DNA of 64,000 bases, from NCBI RefSeq assembly GCF_917563925.1, contig NZ_CAKJTJ010000001.1, forward strand, positions 310,001 to 374,000, read 5' to 3'. The notes under the pieces were generated by a model. It was not told where the DNA came from. It was given only the letters and a program-made list of their open reading frames with translations, and did no database searches. Shown here in pieces: positions 38,131 through 47,423 of the stretch. The DNA comes from Sutcliffiella rhizosphaerae (lineage in GTDB: Bacteria > Bacillota > Bacilli > Bacillales > Bacillaceae_I). A program made the translations under genes and the position numbers. The stretch's first letter is position 1; each line of letters starts with the position of its first letter.

Positions 38131-39165
38131 TTAAACTCGATTAAACTGCTTCACAAAGCGTTGGTCATTTGTGTAAAAATGACGAATATCATCAATGCCG
38201 TAGCGCAGCATCGCAATCCTCTCAGGTCCCATTCCAAATGCAAACCCTTGATATTTATTCGGGTCATAACCGGACATTTCCAGTACTTTTGGATGAACCA
38301 TCCCTGCACCAAGAATTTCAATCCAGCCTGTTCCTTTACACATGCTGCATCCATTTCCACCACATTTCGCACAGGTCACATCAATTTCAACCGACGGCTC
38401 TGTGAAAGGGAAAAAGCTTGGACGCAGGCGGATTTCTCGGTCTTCCCCGAACATTTTCTTTGCAAATGCTTCAAGTGTCCCTTTAAGATCACTCATACTG
38501 ATGTTTTCATCAATGACTAGCCCTTCAATTTGAGTGAATTGGTGGGAGTGTGTAGCATCATCATCATCTCGACGATACACCTTCCCTGGACAAATGATTT
38601 TAATTGGTCCTTTTTCTTTGTTGGCTTCCATCGTTCTAGCCTGTACTGGAGAAGTCTGGGTACGCAGCAATATTTCATCCGTAATATAGAAGGAATCCTG
38701 CATATCACGCGCTGGATGGTCTTTTGGCAAATTCAATGCTTCGAAGTTATAATAATCTGTTTCCACCTCTGGCCCTTCTGTGATGGTATAACCCATACCT
38801 AGAAATAAATCTTCAATTTCTTCAATTACTTTTGTTAATGGATGTGGATTTCCTGTAGGCACTGGACGACCAGGTAATGTAACATCAATGGTTTCGGATG
38901 AAAGCTTTTTGGCCACTTCTGCTTTTTCCAATGCTGTTTGCTTCTCTTCTATCTTCGCAGCCACATTTCCACGTACTACATTTGCAAGTGATCCCATTTT
39001 TGGACGCTCTTCTGCCGAAAGTTTCCCCATTCCTTTTAAAATCTCGGTAATTGGTCCTTTTTTCCCAAGATATGCGACACGCACATCATTTAATTGCTTT
39101 AAGTCTTCCGCTTGGCTGACTTGTTCTATCGCAAGTGCTTCTAGCTCCTTTAATCTTTCCTCCAT
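38131..39165 (-). CDS. pheS: Phenylalanyl-tRNA synthetase alpha subunit
   Basis: The 344-residue catalytic subunit has a coiled-coil N-terminus and the class II motifs: motif 1 near 110-150, motif 2 with [19 protein letters not shown] (near 205), and motif 3 with [14 protein letters not shown] near the end. A Cys cluster ([17 protein letters not shown]) marks the bacterial Bacillus-type form. The start is ATG at 39165 with AAGGAGG. Confidence 0.97.
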   Translation of the reverse strand: MEERLKELEALAIEQVSQAEDLKQLNDVRVAYLGKKGPITEILKGMGKLSAEERPKMGSLANVVRGNVAAKIEEKQTALEKAEVAKKLSSETIDVTLPGRPVPTGNPHPLTKVIEEIEDLFLGMGYTITEGPEVETDYYNFEALNLPKDHPARDMQDSFYITDEILLRTQTSPVQARTMEANKEKGPIKIICPGKVYRRDDDDATHSHQFTQIEGLVIDENISMSDLKGTLEAFAKKMFGEDREIRLRPSFFPFTEPSVEIDVTCAKCGGNGCSMCKGTGWIEILGAGMVHPKVLEMSGYDPNKYQGFAFGMGPERIAMLRYGIDDIRHFYTNDQRFVKQFNRV

Positions 39166-39189
39166 TTTGATTCCTCCTTATTTTTTGGC

Positions 39190-39465
39190 AAATAAAAAAA
39201 CTCGTCTCTTCATCGTGAAGGGACGAGTTATCATCGCGGTACCACCCTAATTAACAAAAATCATGAAAGATTTCTGTTCGCTTCATTCCAGATAACGGCT
39301 TTCTAACCGGTACACCTTTACAGCTAACTTCCTGCTGGTCCAAGTGCCAACTCAAGAGGTGAAATGTTCCCTCAAATCTTCCATTAAAATGCTTTCAGTC
39401 TATGGCATTTTATCCCTAAAAAGGTCTGATCGGAGGTACTTTCCTCTGTCACTGCTTTGTTCGTA
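39190..39465 (-). promoter_or_regulatory. T-box leader (phenylalanine) of pheST
   Basis: On the minus strand the T-box core AGGGTGGTACCGCG (39236-39249) is followed by a terminator ACTCGTCCCTTC / GAAGAGACGAGT with seven T (39192-39230). A TTC triplet at 39361-39363 stands in the specifier position, matching tRNA-Phe (GAA). Uncharged tRNA-Phe should allow readthrough into pheST. Confidence 0.93.
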
Positions 39466-39511
39466 TGTAACTATTTTTATATTATATTGAAAACCAGTTC
39501 GTGTTGCAACT

Positions 39512-40270
39512 CTATCCTCGTAAATAATACATTAAAATTCCTGCTGCTACACCAACATTTAAGGACTCACTCTTTCCATGAATAGGAATAAAAAGATTCT
39601 TGTCCGTTTGAACTAGATGATTTTCTGACATCCCGCTTCCTTCATTCCCTAGGATAAGAGCAAATGAAGATGATGGTTTCATTTCGTGATAAACAACACC
39701 ATTTGTTAACGCTGTTCCGTATACAGGAATATTCTGCAGCTTACACAACTTGATATAGTCGCTTAACTCTCCTCGAAGAATTGGAAGGTGGAATATAGAA
39801 CCTTGAGTAGAGCGAATCACTTTAGAGCTATAAAGATCTGCACAACCTTCCCCTAAAATAACCATGTCCATCCCTGCAGCATCAGCCGTTCTTATCATTG
39901 TACCCACATTCCCAGGATCTTGTACTTGATCAAGCATTAATAGTTTATGATGTTGGTTTATGGTTTGCTGGTTGTTTTTCGGAATTCTACAAATAGCCGT
40001 AACCCCTTGAGGCGTCTCTGTTTCGCTAATTTCTTTTAAAACACTTGGGACTGCATAGATGAGTTCTATCTCATTAAACTCCCAATGTTTTGGGATAGAT
40101 CGATCTTCAGAGATGATAATTATTTCAACAAGGTCATTCACCTTTAAAGCCTCTTCTATTAAGTGAAAACCTTCAATAATGAAGGTGCCTGACTTCTCTC
40201 GCTCTTTTTTCTTATGTAGCTTTTTCCACTGCTTAACCTGATTATTTTTTACCGATTCAATATATTTCAA
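39512..40270 (-). CDS. ysgA: SpoU-family RNA 2'-O-methyltransferase YsgA
   Basis: The 252-residue product has the knotted SPOUT methyltransferase motifs LDQVQDPGNVGTMIRTADAAG (in pieces, near 112-132), ALILGNEGSGMS (near 190) and SLNVGVAAGILMYY at the end. The N-terminus holds an L30e-like substrate-binding part. The exact rRNA target is not shown by sequence. The start is TTG at 40270 with AAGGAG. It lies between pheS and sspI, as in B. subtilis. Confidence 0.93.
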   Translation of the reverse strand: MKYIESVKNNQVKQWKKLHKKKEREKSGTFIIEGFHLIEEALKVNDLVEIIIISEDRSIPKHWEFNEIELIYAVPSVLKEISETETPQGVTAICRIPKNNQQTINQHHKLLMLDQVQDPGNVGTMIRTADAAGMDMVILGEGCADLYSSKVIRSTQGSIFHLPILRGELSDYIKLCKLQNIPVYGTALTNGVVYHEMKPSSSFALILGNEGSGMSENHLVQTDKNLFIPIHGKSESLNVGVAAGILMYYLRG

Positions 40271-40388
40271 TGCTTTGTTTCTCCTTTTTGCTTTTCCATA
40301 TAGCTATTATACGCATTTGATATACATAATGAAAGCTTGGCATGGACACCCTATGCAATGATACTATTTTTCCTATGAGGTGATTACA

Positions 40389-40595
40389 TTGAATTTGAAC
40401 TTACGTCATGCTATCCGTCAAAATGTGGAAGGTAATTCCCAAGAAGAGCTTAGAGCGACAATCTTAGATGCTATTAACAAAGGCGAAGAAAAAATGCTTC
40501 CAGGTTTAGGCGTTTTGTTTGAAGTAATTTGGGAAAATTCTTCCGAACAGGAAAAGTCCGAAATGCTCTCCACATTAGAAGAAGGCTTGAAATAG
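40389..40595 (+). CDS. sspI: Small acid-soluble spore protein SspI
   Basis: A 68-residue spore protein made in the forespore. The strongly conserved central part [17 protein letters not shown] identifies it. The start is TTG at 40389 with GAGGTG 6 nt upstream, giving the [10 protein letters not shown]-terminus that matches B. subtilis; the frame is open for three codons upstream. Expression is expected in the forespore by sigma-G, but I could not fix a clear promoter. Confidence 0.95.
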   Translation: MNLNLRHAIRQNVEGNSQEELRATILDAINKGEEKMLPGLGVLFEVIWENSSEQEKSEMLSTLEEGLK

Positions 40596-40610
40596 TATTG
40601 GACGATGGTG

Positions 40611-40642
40611 GACAGCTCCTTGGAAGGGGCTGTTTTTTATTT
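40611..40642 (+). terminator. Terminator of sspI
   Basis: ACAGCTCC / GGGGCTGT with loop TTGGAA is followed by TTTTTTATTT. It overlaps the 3' end of the convergent NERD-domain gene. Confidence 0.85.
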
Positions 40643-41569
40643 TGGGAGGAAATCGTCATTATTCAAAATGTAAGTCCGTTTATATGAAGTACCACTATAG
40701 CTCAAATTAAGCGAGGATATTAATTTTGAAGCAATTGAGTTTGAGTTTATTTTAAGAAACTCTTTAAATTGGAGGTGGGTAAATTGAGGACCAAATAAAA
40801 GCAAATGATCTTTTAATGAATCAATATATGCATCTTTTGAATGGATTTTACAATTTGAACAATACCAATTCCCCCGTTTTCTATCTATTGGAATTTTGTA
40901 ACATCTTGGACAATGTACACCTTTAATAATTTCATCCGGTGCTATATTAAATCTAGCAAGCACATTCGAGCTATCTTGTTTATTGCTTTTAATCAAACAA
41001 CGAGCTATTTTTAATAAATCTTTTTTTGTAAATATAGATGTTCTATGTTTCTGATCCATTTCAGCAATTTTCAGTAGGTTTTGACTATGAATTACAGAAT
41101 CGGTCCCTTTAACTCTTGAATCAGCTCTTATAATAGTTTGAGGGTTGGTAAAGCAAATCAAGGACTCAATTGGAGGAGTGTTAAACTTTTGTACATTCAG
41201 CCATTGCTTTAACATATATTTTTGTTTGTCTGTTTGAAATATAGGATTATAAAACCCCTCTTCTAGCCCATTAACAGTCCTAATAAATTGATTAAAATAA
41301 TTTTCAAATTGAACAGTACCAATAATGTTTTTTATTTCAAGTATAAGAAGATAGTTTGCAGATAAAATGAGGATATCCATCTGAAAGTATTTATTACCGG
41401 TGTGTAATCGCAGATCATGAAAAATATAATACCCTTTAACATCCAAAAAGGATAAATAATAGTCCATAGAAAGCTTACCTCTGTATCCTGCTACTCTTTT
41501 GGCAAGTTCTTGTTCGATTTGTGACATTTTCGTATGATTATTTGATAGTCTTCGTTGCAATGCACGCAA
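40637..41569 (-). CDS. NERD-domain protein with zinc ribbon, possibly frameshifted at its start
   Basis: The 310-residue product has a nuclease-related NERD domain (about 30-150: GKLSMDYYLSFLDVKGYYIF in part, the catalytic-type QMDILILSANYLLILEIKN) and a C-terminal zinc ribbon (CPRCYKIP, YCSNCKIH near 220-245). The listed TTG start has no ribosome-binding site. Further up the same frame reads KPRTEPIIILKL, which is how relatives usually begin, but a stop follows. A run of six A at 41600-41605 separates it from a GTG at 41609; five A would join them. The gene replaces the arabinose and other genes B. subtilis has between sspI and ysdC. Confidence 0.7.
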   Translation of the reverse strand: MRALQRRLSNNHTKMSQIEQELAKRVAGYRGKLSMDYYLSFLDVKGYYIFHDLRLHTGNKYFQMDILILSANYLLILEIKNIIGTVQFENYFNQFIRTVNGLEEGFYNPIFQTDKQKYMLKQWLNVQKFNTPPIESLICFTNPQTIIRADSRVKGTDSVIHSQNLLKIAEMDQKHRTSIFTKKDLLKIARCLIKSNKQDSSNVLARFNIAPDEIIKGVHCPRCYKIPIDRKRGNWYCSNCKIHSKDAYIDSLKDHLLLFGPQFTHLQFKEFLKINSNSIASKLISSLNLSYSGTSYKRTYILNNDDFLPK

Positions 41570-41650
41570 TTTGAGGATAATTATGGGTTCTGTTCGTGGT
41601 TTTTTCCACTTATATTACCATAAAATAGAAGATTGTAGTACTACACTAAA

Positions 41651-41747
41651 AGTTGGTGCCAAATAAGTAACAGTTGGTGCGGAAATGCAAGAAGTTCGTG
41701 CGAAAGTCACTATAGTTCGTGCCAAAATACAACAAGTTCGTGCCAAA
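41651..41747. repeat. Five iteron-like direct repeats with exact 21-bp period
   Basis: The 13-bp core AGTTSGTGCSAAA begins at 41651, 41672, 41693, 41714 and 41735; cores are nearly identical and the 8-bp spacers vary. It lies between the NERD gene and the terminator of ysdC. The period is two helical turns, or seven codons, but no gene uses it. Function is unknown. Confidence 0.85.
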
Positions 41748-41759
41748 TCCATATTCATC

Positions 41760-41803
41760 CAAAAAACCCCCATTGCTGCACTAAAAAAGGCAAGCAACGG
41801 GGA
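41760..41803 (-). terminator. Terminator of ysdC
   Basis: CCCCGTTGCT / AGCAATGGGG pair on the minus strand and are followed by GTTTTTTGG. Confidence 0.85.
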
Positions 41804-41811
41804 TTCTCCAA

Positions 41812-42897
41812 TCAATCAAATGTTAATTTATTTACTGTGTCTGAATCTAAACGCTTAATTACTTCTCCGATAAGTTTAACTGCGTTTTCATAGTCATCGC
41901 GGTGGAGCATTGCTGCGTGAGAGTGAATGTAGCGAGTCGCGATAGTGATGGAAAGTGCTGGGACACCTTGAGCAGTTAAGTGGATTGCTCCAGAGTCTGT
42001 TCCGCCACCTGCAACAGAATCGAATTGATATGGAATTTCCATTTCGTCTGCTACATTTGTTACCAAGTCACGTAAGCCTTTGTGTGAGATCATGGACGCA
42101 TCGTAAAGAATGATTTGTGGTCCTTTCCCCATTTTGCTTAGTGCTTCTTTTTCTGTTACACCTGGAGTATCTCCGGCAATTCCTACGTCCACACCGAATC
42201 CGATGTCTGGCTGAATTAGGTTAGCGGATGTTTTTGCTCCACGTAAACCTACTTCTTCTTGAACGGTACCAACTCCGTATACTACGTTTGGATGGTCAGC
42301 ATCTTTCAAGTATTTTAAAACATCGATAGCAATGGCACAGCCGATGCGGTTATCCCATGCTTTGGCAAGTAGCATTTTTTCATTGTTCATTACTGTGAAT
42401 TCGAAGTAAGGAACGACTTGATCTCCAGGACGCACTCCCCACTCCTGTGCTTCTTCACGGCTAGATGCCCCGATATCGATGAACATGTCTTTAATATCTA
42501 CTGGCTTTTTACGAGCTTCTGGAGGTAGGATATGTGGTGGCTTGGAGCCAATTACCCCTGTTACGTCACCTTTGGACGTTACGATGGTTACTCGTTGTGC
42601 AAGCATTACTTGGGACCACCAACCGCCAACCGTTTGGAAGCGTAGGAAACCACGGTCATCAATATGTGTAATCATAAACCCGACCTCATCCAAGTGTCCA
42701 GCAACCATCACTTTTGGTCCGCCAGCTTTACCAATTTTCTTGGCAATTAAGCTTCCAAGTCCGTCTGTCATGACTTCATCTGCAAAAGGAGTTATGTATT
42801 TTCTCATGATGTCACGTGGTTCTTTTTCATTGCCAGGTATACCTTTGGCATCAGTTAGGTCTTTCAGCATTGTTAACGTTTCATCAAGCTTAGTCAT
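41812..42897 (-). CDS. ysdC: M42-family metallopeptidase (glutamyl/aminopeptidase-like) YsdC
   Basis: A 361-residue cobalt/zinc aminopeptidase of the tetrahedral M42 type. The metal and catalytic motifs are present: AGHLDEVGF (His and Asp, near 67), WDNRIGCA (near 182), QEEVGLRGA (catalytic Glu pair, near 213), [10 protein letters not shown] (near 236) and [20 protein letters not shown] near the end. The start is ATG at 42897 with AAGGGGG. Confidence 0.94.
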   Translation of the reverse strand: MTKLDETLTMLKDLTDAKGIPGNEKEPRDIMRKYITPFADEVMTDGLGSLIAKKIGKAGGPKVMVAGHLDEVGFMITHIDDRGFLRFQTVGGWWSQVMLAQRVTIVTSKGDVTGVIGSKPPHILPPEARKKPVDIKDMFIDIGASSREEAQEWGVRPGDQVVPYFEFTVMNNEKMLLAKAWDNRIGCAIAIDVLKYLKDADHPNVVYGVGTVQEEVGLRGAKTSANLIQPDIGFGVDVGIAGDTPGVTEKEALSKMGKGPQIILYDASMISHKGLRDLVTNVADEMEIPYQFDSVAGGGTDSGAIHLTAQGVPALSITIATRYIHSHAAMLHRDDYENAVKLIGEVIKRLDSDTVNKLTFD

Positions 42898-42967
42898 TAT
42901 TTCGACCCCCTTAATAATATGAATCCAACAATCATTATACAGAAAAGTATTTTTATTGTAAAAAGAA

Positions 42968-43456
42968 TTAATAGCCTTGTTGCTGACGTTGGTGATTCAC
43001 TTTGTTTTTAGCCATGTATGCAGCCTCTACTTCCTCCCACGAGAAACCTAGCATTTCGCCCAAGTTCATATAGTTATCTACTAACACAGCATAGTTTATT
43101 TCTGATATATCATTTTTAAACACGGATATTAAAGAATATACTTGATTGAATTGGGATGTAAGAGAATCCTTCTTTTCTGCCATTCTTGGAGGTAACTCAT
43201 TTCCATATCCAAAGGTTAGTCCAAGTGATAGGATAAAATGAACTCCATCCACGTATTCTTCTAGAATGACAGTGCGTTCTGCAGATGGTTTCACACTCCA
43301 AAATTTGAAACAGCGCGTTTCATTCGCAAGTTCACCAAGTTCCACTAAAAGTGCCAGAATTTTTTCATTGATTAAGTCTTCTTTTCGCAGCCCATGTTGG
43401 GATTCTATTTTTTCATCTAATTCTTTTTGCATTTCTAATAAAATTGTAAAGTTCAT
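42968..43456 (-). CDS. Dimeric dUTPase, all-alpha NTP pyrophosphatase
   Basis: The 162-residue helical protein has the MazG-like dimeric dUTPase pattern: [17 protein letters not shown] (near 36-52) and [16 protein letters not shown] (near 64), holding the metal-binding Glu/Asp residues. It should convert dUTP to dUMP. The start is ATG at 43456 with AGAGGT. It is divergent from ysdB and absent from this spot in B. subtilis. Confidence 0.85.
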   Translation of the reverse strand: MNFTILLEMQKELDEKIESQHGLRKEDLINEKILALLVELGELANETRCFKFWSVKPSAERTVILEEYVDGVHFILSLGLTFGYGNELPPRMAEKKDSLTSQFNQVYSLISVFKNDISEINYAVLVDNYMNLGEMLGFSWEEVEAAYMAKNKVNHQRQQQGY

Positions 43457-43494
43457 AGGTACTACCTCTTTTAATATTATTTTTTTAAAAAAAC

Positions 43495-43519
43495 GAAACC
43501 TTTTCTCTCCTTGCTCGTA
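43495..43519 (+). promoter_or_regulatory. Sigma-W promoter of ysdB
   Basis: CGAAAC (to 43499) is followed after 16 nt by CGTA (43516-43519), a near-perfect sigma-W promoter, 50 bp before ysdB. ysdB is a known sigma-W target in B. subtilis. Confidence 0.85.
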
Positions 43520-43569
43520 TATAAGATATTTTATAATAAATGCATTATTTTTGCGAAGGAGTAACAATT

Positions 43570-43956
43570 ATGTTTATGATTCTCATTCGTCTAGCATTGC
43601 TTGCCCTTGTTGTCTTCATTATTTATTCTATCTTTAAGTATCTCCTTAATCCTAAACGGAAACTGGAGATAGCCCATGAACAGAAGAACTTTTTTTTGCT
43701 CGATCAGAAAAATAATGTAAGAAAGAATTTTCTTCTAACATACAAGGGAATCATGTTTGAAGGGGAAAAATACCTTGGAACAACCGAGAGAGCATTTGAA
43801 GTAATCTCAATTTTTATTTGGTCAAAGAATCCTGAGATGTTGCAAGGGTTAAAAAGGCAAGATTTTGAGTATATTCAAAAAGAAATCAGAAAACAGTATC
43901 CCGATGCACTGATTGATTGGAAGAGCCCAATCAAGGAATTCTTAAAAGAAAAATAA
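43570..43956 (+). CDS. ysdB: Sigma-W-controlled protein YsdB
   Basis: The 128-residue product has one N-terminal membrane span (MFMILIRLALLALVVFIIYS in part) and a cytosolic part with LLTYKGIMFEGEKYLGTT and a late YPDALIDWKSPI. The family is found with sigma-W promoters; function unknown. The start is ATG at 43570 with GAAGGAG. It is convergent with the VTT protein behind it and shares a bidirectional terminator. Confidence 0.92.
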   Translation: MFMILIRLALLALVVFIIYSIFKYLLNPKRKLEIAHEQKNFFLLDQKNNVRKNFLLTYKGIMFEGEKYLGTTERAFEVISIFIWSKNPEMLQGLKRQDFEYIQKEIRKQYPDALIDWKSPIKEFLKEK

Positions 43957-43993
43957 AGAGGTTGGTGCCAATTTATGGCTTCAACCTCTTTTA
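43955..43993 (+). terminator. Bidirectional terminator between ysdB and the VTT gene
   Basis: AAAGAGGTTG / CAACCTCTTT with inner GCCA/TGGC pairs has T runs on both strands. It overlaps the 3' end of the VTT gene. Confidence 0.8.
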
Positions 43994-44568
43994 TATTGCT
44001 TTTCTTTTTGAAAAAACTGTTCCCATTTCATTACCACGACCCTTTGTCTCATGACTAACATAAGGAGGAGTAATAGAACAAGTACCACTAGCATTGCGGT
44101 TGGAGAAAATTCTGTAATAAATTGTCCAAAAATCGTATAGATGATAGCGAGTGGTATATTGGTAATCAGTGACGCCCTCGCATATTTATGGAAATTCTTT
44201 GTCGTTTCAATTAGACAAAGTGACAGCAGATGAAAATGGATAAAGGGGATAAGGCGCATGACCGTAATTTGACCCACACTGAAATTTGCCTTTGAACCAA
44301 AAAGCCTTTCTTTCATATTTAAGATTTTGGCAAAAATTCGTGGAAACTGTTGATATAAAAAATAAAAGAATAGACTAGATAAGGTCAAGCCTACGATAGA
44401 ATATATACTCCCAATAAGTCCACCAAATAATGCACCACCTGCAATGCAGATAATGACGACTGGAATAAATAGAATTTGCCTTACTATATGAAATAGCAGA
44501 AAGCCAAGAGAGGCCAGCAACCAGTGACTTTCAATCACGACAAAAAGCACTTCCAGTTTTTCGTCCAT
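43981..44568 (-). CDS. TVP38/TMEM64-type (VTT domain) membrane protein
   Basis: A 195-residue protein with five or so hydrophobic segments and the VTT (SNARE-associated) motifs: RQILFIPVVIICIAGGALFG (near 29) and NFSVGQITVMRLIPFIHF (near 95). Relatives are lipid scramblase-like; the cargo here is unknown. The start is ATG at 44568 with GGGAGG. Confidence 0.82.
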   Translation of the reverse strand: MDEKLEVLFVVIESHWLLASLGFLLFHIVRQILFIPVVIICIAGGALFGGLIGSIYSIVGLTLSSLFFYFLYQQFPRIFAKILNMKERLFGSKANFSVGQITVMRLIPFIHFHLLSLCLIETTKNFHKYARASLITNIPLAIIYTIFGQFITEFSPTAMLVVLVLLLLLMLVMRQRVVVMKWEQFFQKEKQYKRG

Positions 44569-44629
44569 ATGGCATGCCTCCCTTGCTGTGTTAGTTAATC
44601 TTATTCTTGTCGTTATTAATTATGATAGC

Positions 44630-44896
44630 TTATCCGATAAAGAAATAATACCCCCATGCCATTGCATGGATAATTGTTAGCATCGGCAATCCCAATCTAA
44701 AGGATAGATGCTTCGTTTTATGGCGAAATGTGTTCATTCCGATCCATTCTCCAAGCGGTCCTCCCAGCAAAGCAATCCCCCACAGATGCAATTCTGGAAC
44801 TCTCCACTTCTGTTGAATAGCTCGCCTTTTATCAACTTTCATGACAACGAAACCAATTATATTTATTAATAGATAATAGCCGATAAGTACTTCCAT
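44630..44896 (-). CDS. ysdA: DUF1294 family membrane protein YsdA
   Basis: The 88-residue protein has three hydrophobic segments and the DUF1294 motif DKRRAIQQKWRVPE followed by LLGGPLGEWIGM and FRHKTKH. Function is unknown. The start is the second of two adjacent ATG codons at 44896, 5 nt after GGGAGG. It sits between ysdB and rplT, as in B. subtilis, but with two extra genes around it. Confidence 0.9.
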   Translation of the reverse strand: MEVLIGYYLLINIIGFVVMKVDKRRAIQQKWRVPELHLWGIALLGGPLGEWIGMNTFRHKTKHLSFRLGLPMLTIIHAMAWGYYFFIG

Positions 44897-45094
44897 CATA
44901 TCCTCCCAGTAGTAAAAGTGTGCATAGGCTTTTATGCAGATATATCTCTATTTTACAACACAAAATAAAAGAAGTCCGACTTGCGCCTGTATCTAACTTT
45001 TTTTAATGGATAAACAAGAAACCAAAATTGTCTTTTACCGTCTAATTAGTACAATTAAATAATTGTAAATGAATGACAATAGGAGGTTATTGTA

Positions 45095-45754
45095 TTGATT
45101 AGGCTCTATGTTTTTATACTGATTTTAGTACTAGTTTTTATGACAGCTTGCAGCCCTCTAACAGAAAAGACGATAATAATCGAGAATGAACCTTTAAGTG
45201 AAGCTGATGGGGGAGAAAATGAAGTTAAAAATGAACCTCCAAGTTCCACTGAAGAAGAAATACTTTTGGAGAAAAGCGTATCATTACTTTCTTCTTTAGA
45301 ACATCTTAAATGGGAAGAAATAACTGAAATCTCCCATCCAGATGGTGTGGTTTTCTCGAGCTTCGCAAATATAGGTAGTTTTGATGCGGCAGAGGTAGTT
45401 TTAGCTAAAGAAGAGTTGACTGGGAATGATCATGAAATCCTTTGGGGCCATGACCTTCTTTCTGGGAAAGAAATAACTGCAACGAAAGCAAACTATGTAG
45501 ATAAATACTTATTCCATACCATAATGGGTGAACCTGTAAACTATGAAACTGTTACTTATAACAGCTCATCTGTAAATAGTGGCGGCACATTAAACACCAT
45601 ATCAGAAAATTACCCAGATGCTAAATACGTAGAATACTACTCAAAAGCAACAGACGAAAGTGGAGTTACTTGGCAAGCTATGCGATTTGTCTTCAAAGAA
45701 CACCAAGAGGAGTGGCTTTTGTATGCGATTGTAAGAGATGTGCATAGTCCATAA
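45095..45754 (+). CDS. Putative lipoprotein, hypothetical
   Basis: The 219-residue product begins with a hydrophobic signal ending in the lipobox FMTAC near residue 19, so it is likely anchored at the outer face of the membrane. An acidic linker (EPLSEADGGENEV) follows, and then a domain of about 150 residues with GGTLNTISENYPDAKYVEYY in part; I do not recognise it. The start is TTG at 45095 with AGGAGG. It lies on the plus strand between ysdA and rplT and is absent from B. subtilis here. Confidence 0.75.
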   Translation: MIRLYVFILILVLVFMTACSPLTEKTIIIENEPLSEADGGENEVKNEPPSSTEEEILLEKSVSLLSSLEHLKWEEITEISHPDGVVFSSFANIGSFDAAEVVLAKEELTGNDHEILWGHDLLSGKEITATKANYVDKYLFHTIMGEPVNYETVTYNSSSVNSGGTLNTISENYPDAKYVEYYSKATDESGVTWQAMRFVFKEHQEEWLLYAIVRDVHSP

Positions 45755-45831
45755 GAAAAGATCGGGTTTCTTCTTCTAGACAAAGAGACTCATATCTTTG
45801 AGAAGCTAAACCTTTCTTAATTTTTTTAATA

Positions 45832-45878
45832 AATAAAAAAACTGTAGACAACTTCAGGTTGTCTACAGATGTTTTTAA
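45832..45878 (-). terminator. Terminator of infC-rpmI-rplT
   Basis: CTGTAGACAACCT / AGGTTGTCTACAG with a T run of seven on the minus strand. Confidence 0.9.
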
Positions 45879-45879
45879 A

Positions 45880-46239
45880 TTATTTGTTTAAGCTGTTTTT
45901 TGCAGCTGTTGCTAATTCAGCAAATGCTTTTTCATCACTAACTGCAAGTTCCGCTAACATTTTACGGTTAACTTCAATACCAGCTACTTTTAAACCGTGC
46001 ATTAGACGGCTGTAAGAAAGACCATTCATGCGAGCCGCTGCGTTGATACGAGCGATCCAAAGCTTACGGAAGTCGCGCTTCTTTTGGCGACGATCGCGGT
46101 AAGCGTACATTAAGGATTTCATTACTTGTTGGTTTGCTACTTTATATAAAGTGTGTTTAGAACCGTAATAACCTTTAGCTAATTTGATGACTTTTTTACG
46201 ACGTTGGCGTGTTACTGTACCGCCTTTAACTCTTGGCAT
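45880..46239 (-). CDS. rplT: 50S ribosomal protein L20
   Basis: The 119-residue basic protein binds 23S rRNA early in assembly and, in B. subtilis, represses its own operon by binding the infC leader. Typical parts: [39 protein letters not shown]. The start is ATG at 46239 with AGGAGGT. Confidence 0.98.
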   Translation of the reverse strand: MPRVKGGTVTRQRRKKVIKLAKGYYGSKHTLYKVANQQVMKSLMYAYRDRRQKKRDFRKLWIARINAAARMNGLSYSRLMHGLKVAGIEVNRKMLAELAVSDEKAFAELATAAKNSLNK

Positions 46240-46265
46240 TTTGTGTACCTCCTAATTTAAAAATA

Positions 46266-46466
46266 TTATCTTAAGTTGTCTAACATGTGACGAATGCGTT
46301 TGAAATCACCTTTGCTCACTACTGCTGCTTTACGTAGTTTACGCTTTTGCTTTTGAGTCTTGTTAGCGAACATATGACTTGTATATGCGTGAGAACGCTT
46401 CAGTTTACCAGATCCAGTTTTCTTGAATCTTTTCGCTGATCCGCGATGAGTTTTCATTTTAGGCAT
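46266..46466 (-). CDS. rpmI: 50S ribosomal protein L35
   Basis: The 66-residue basic protein begins [20 protein letters not shown], the standard L35 start. It lies between infC and rplT in the usual operon. The start is ATG at 46466 with GAGGAGG. Confidence 0.98.
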   Translation of the reverse strand: MPKMKTHRGSAKRFKKTGSGKLKRSHAYTSHMFANKTQKQKRKLRKAAVVSKGDFKRIRHMLDNLR

Positions 46467-46487
46467 TGGAGTTCCTCCTCATATGAA

Positions 46488-47006
46488 TTACTTTTCGTTT
46501 TTTGGTGCCAAAATTAAGAACATGCTACGTCCATCCATTTTTGGATGAGACTCAACTGTGGAAACTTCTGCACATGCAGCTGAAAAACGATCCAGCACAC
46601 GCTGACCGATTTCCTTATGTGTTATGGCACGACCCTTGAAACGGATTGAAGCCTTTACTTTGTCTCCTTTTTCAAGGAATTTAATTGCATTGCGAAGTTT
46701 TGTGTTGAAGTCATGCTCATCAATAGTAGGACTTAAACGAACTTCCTTTAAGCTGATAACTTTTTGGTTTTTACGCGCTTCTTTATCTTTCTTCTGTTGC
46801 TCGAAACGGAACTTTCCATAGTCCATAATCCGGCATACAGGAGGTTTTGCATTAGGCGCAACCATTACTAAGTCAAGATTTGCACGGGTTGCAATCTCAA
46901 GCGCTTCTACTTTAGATTTAATCCCAAGCTGGTCTCCATTTTGACCGATTAGACGAACTTCACGAGCACGAATGCCTTCGTTTACCATCATGTCCTTGCT
47001 AATAAT
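46488..47006 (-). CDS. infC: Translation initiation factor IF-3
   Basis: IF-3 checks the start codon on the 30S subunit and keeps 50S away. The 172-residue product has the N-terminal domain ([20 protein letters not shown]), the linker with [19 protein letters not shown] and the C-terminal domain ([24 protein letters not shown]). The start is the rare ATT at 47006, 6 nt after GGAGG, as is usual for infC; IF-3 limits its own translation through this codon. A second ATT directly follows. Confidence 0.95.
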   Translation of the reverse strand: MISKDMMVNEGIRAREVRLIGQNGDQLGIKSKVEALEIATRANLDLVMVAPNAKPPVCRIMDYGKFRFEQQKKDKEARKNQKVISLKEVRLSPTIDEHDFNTKLRNAIKFLEKGDKVKASIRFKGRAITHKEIGQRVLDRFSAACAEVSTVESHPKMDGRSMFLILAPKNEK

Positions 47007-47029
47007 TAGCCACCTCCAAGGTTTTTTCC

Positions 47030-47230
47030 GAACACCGTTTGACGAACAATTTACCGCACATTGTAGAACAAAAAAGTGTGGGTGCACATAGACACCCACA
47101 CTTTACGATTTACTAAGTAAAAGTTAACTTTTGTCGTAAAACCTGCCAACTGCCAATTGCGTCAATCAGGTGAGAAGCGGGTGCTTCTTCTTGTTCTCAA
47201 ACAAGTATTCTTTTTTGACCTTGTTAAATA
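47030..47230 (-). promoter_or_regulatory. infC leader (L20-type) with internal terminator
   Basis: The minus strand carries CACCCGCTTCTCACCTGATTG, a well-known infC leader segment here at about 47164-47183 in part, an ATTGGCAGTTGGCAGG repeat, and a strong hairpin AAGTGTGGGTG / CACCCACACTT followed by TTTTTT at 47069-47105. This fits the L20 leader, in which L20 binding promotes early termination. From 47231 to 47423 nothing more is seen. Confidence 0.8.
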
Positions 47231-47423
47231 TATCATTAATGATAATCGATTGTCAAGAATTCGTATATTAATTGAAACAACGTTTTAAATTCTATCAGAT
47301 TAATTCTTGATGTGCAATACTTTTTTATTGGTGATGAGTTTCTGCTAGAAGTACCGGGATTTCCGGATGTGTTTTAGTCAACGATGATAGGGAAAAACCA
47401 AATACCTTTAGTAGCATCTACTC

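Noticed and set aside
41615-41815. 66-codon minus-strand ORF with LART-like heptads
   Set aside because: The heptads come from the 21-bp repeat array and the frame has no ribosome-binding site.
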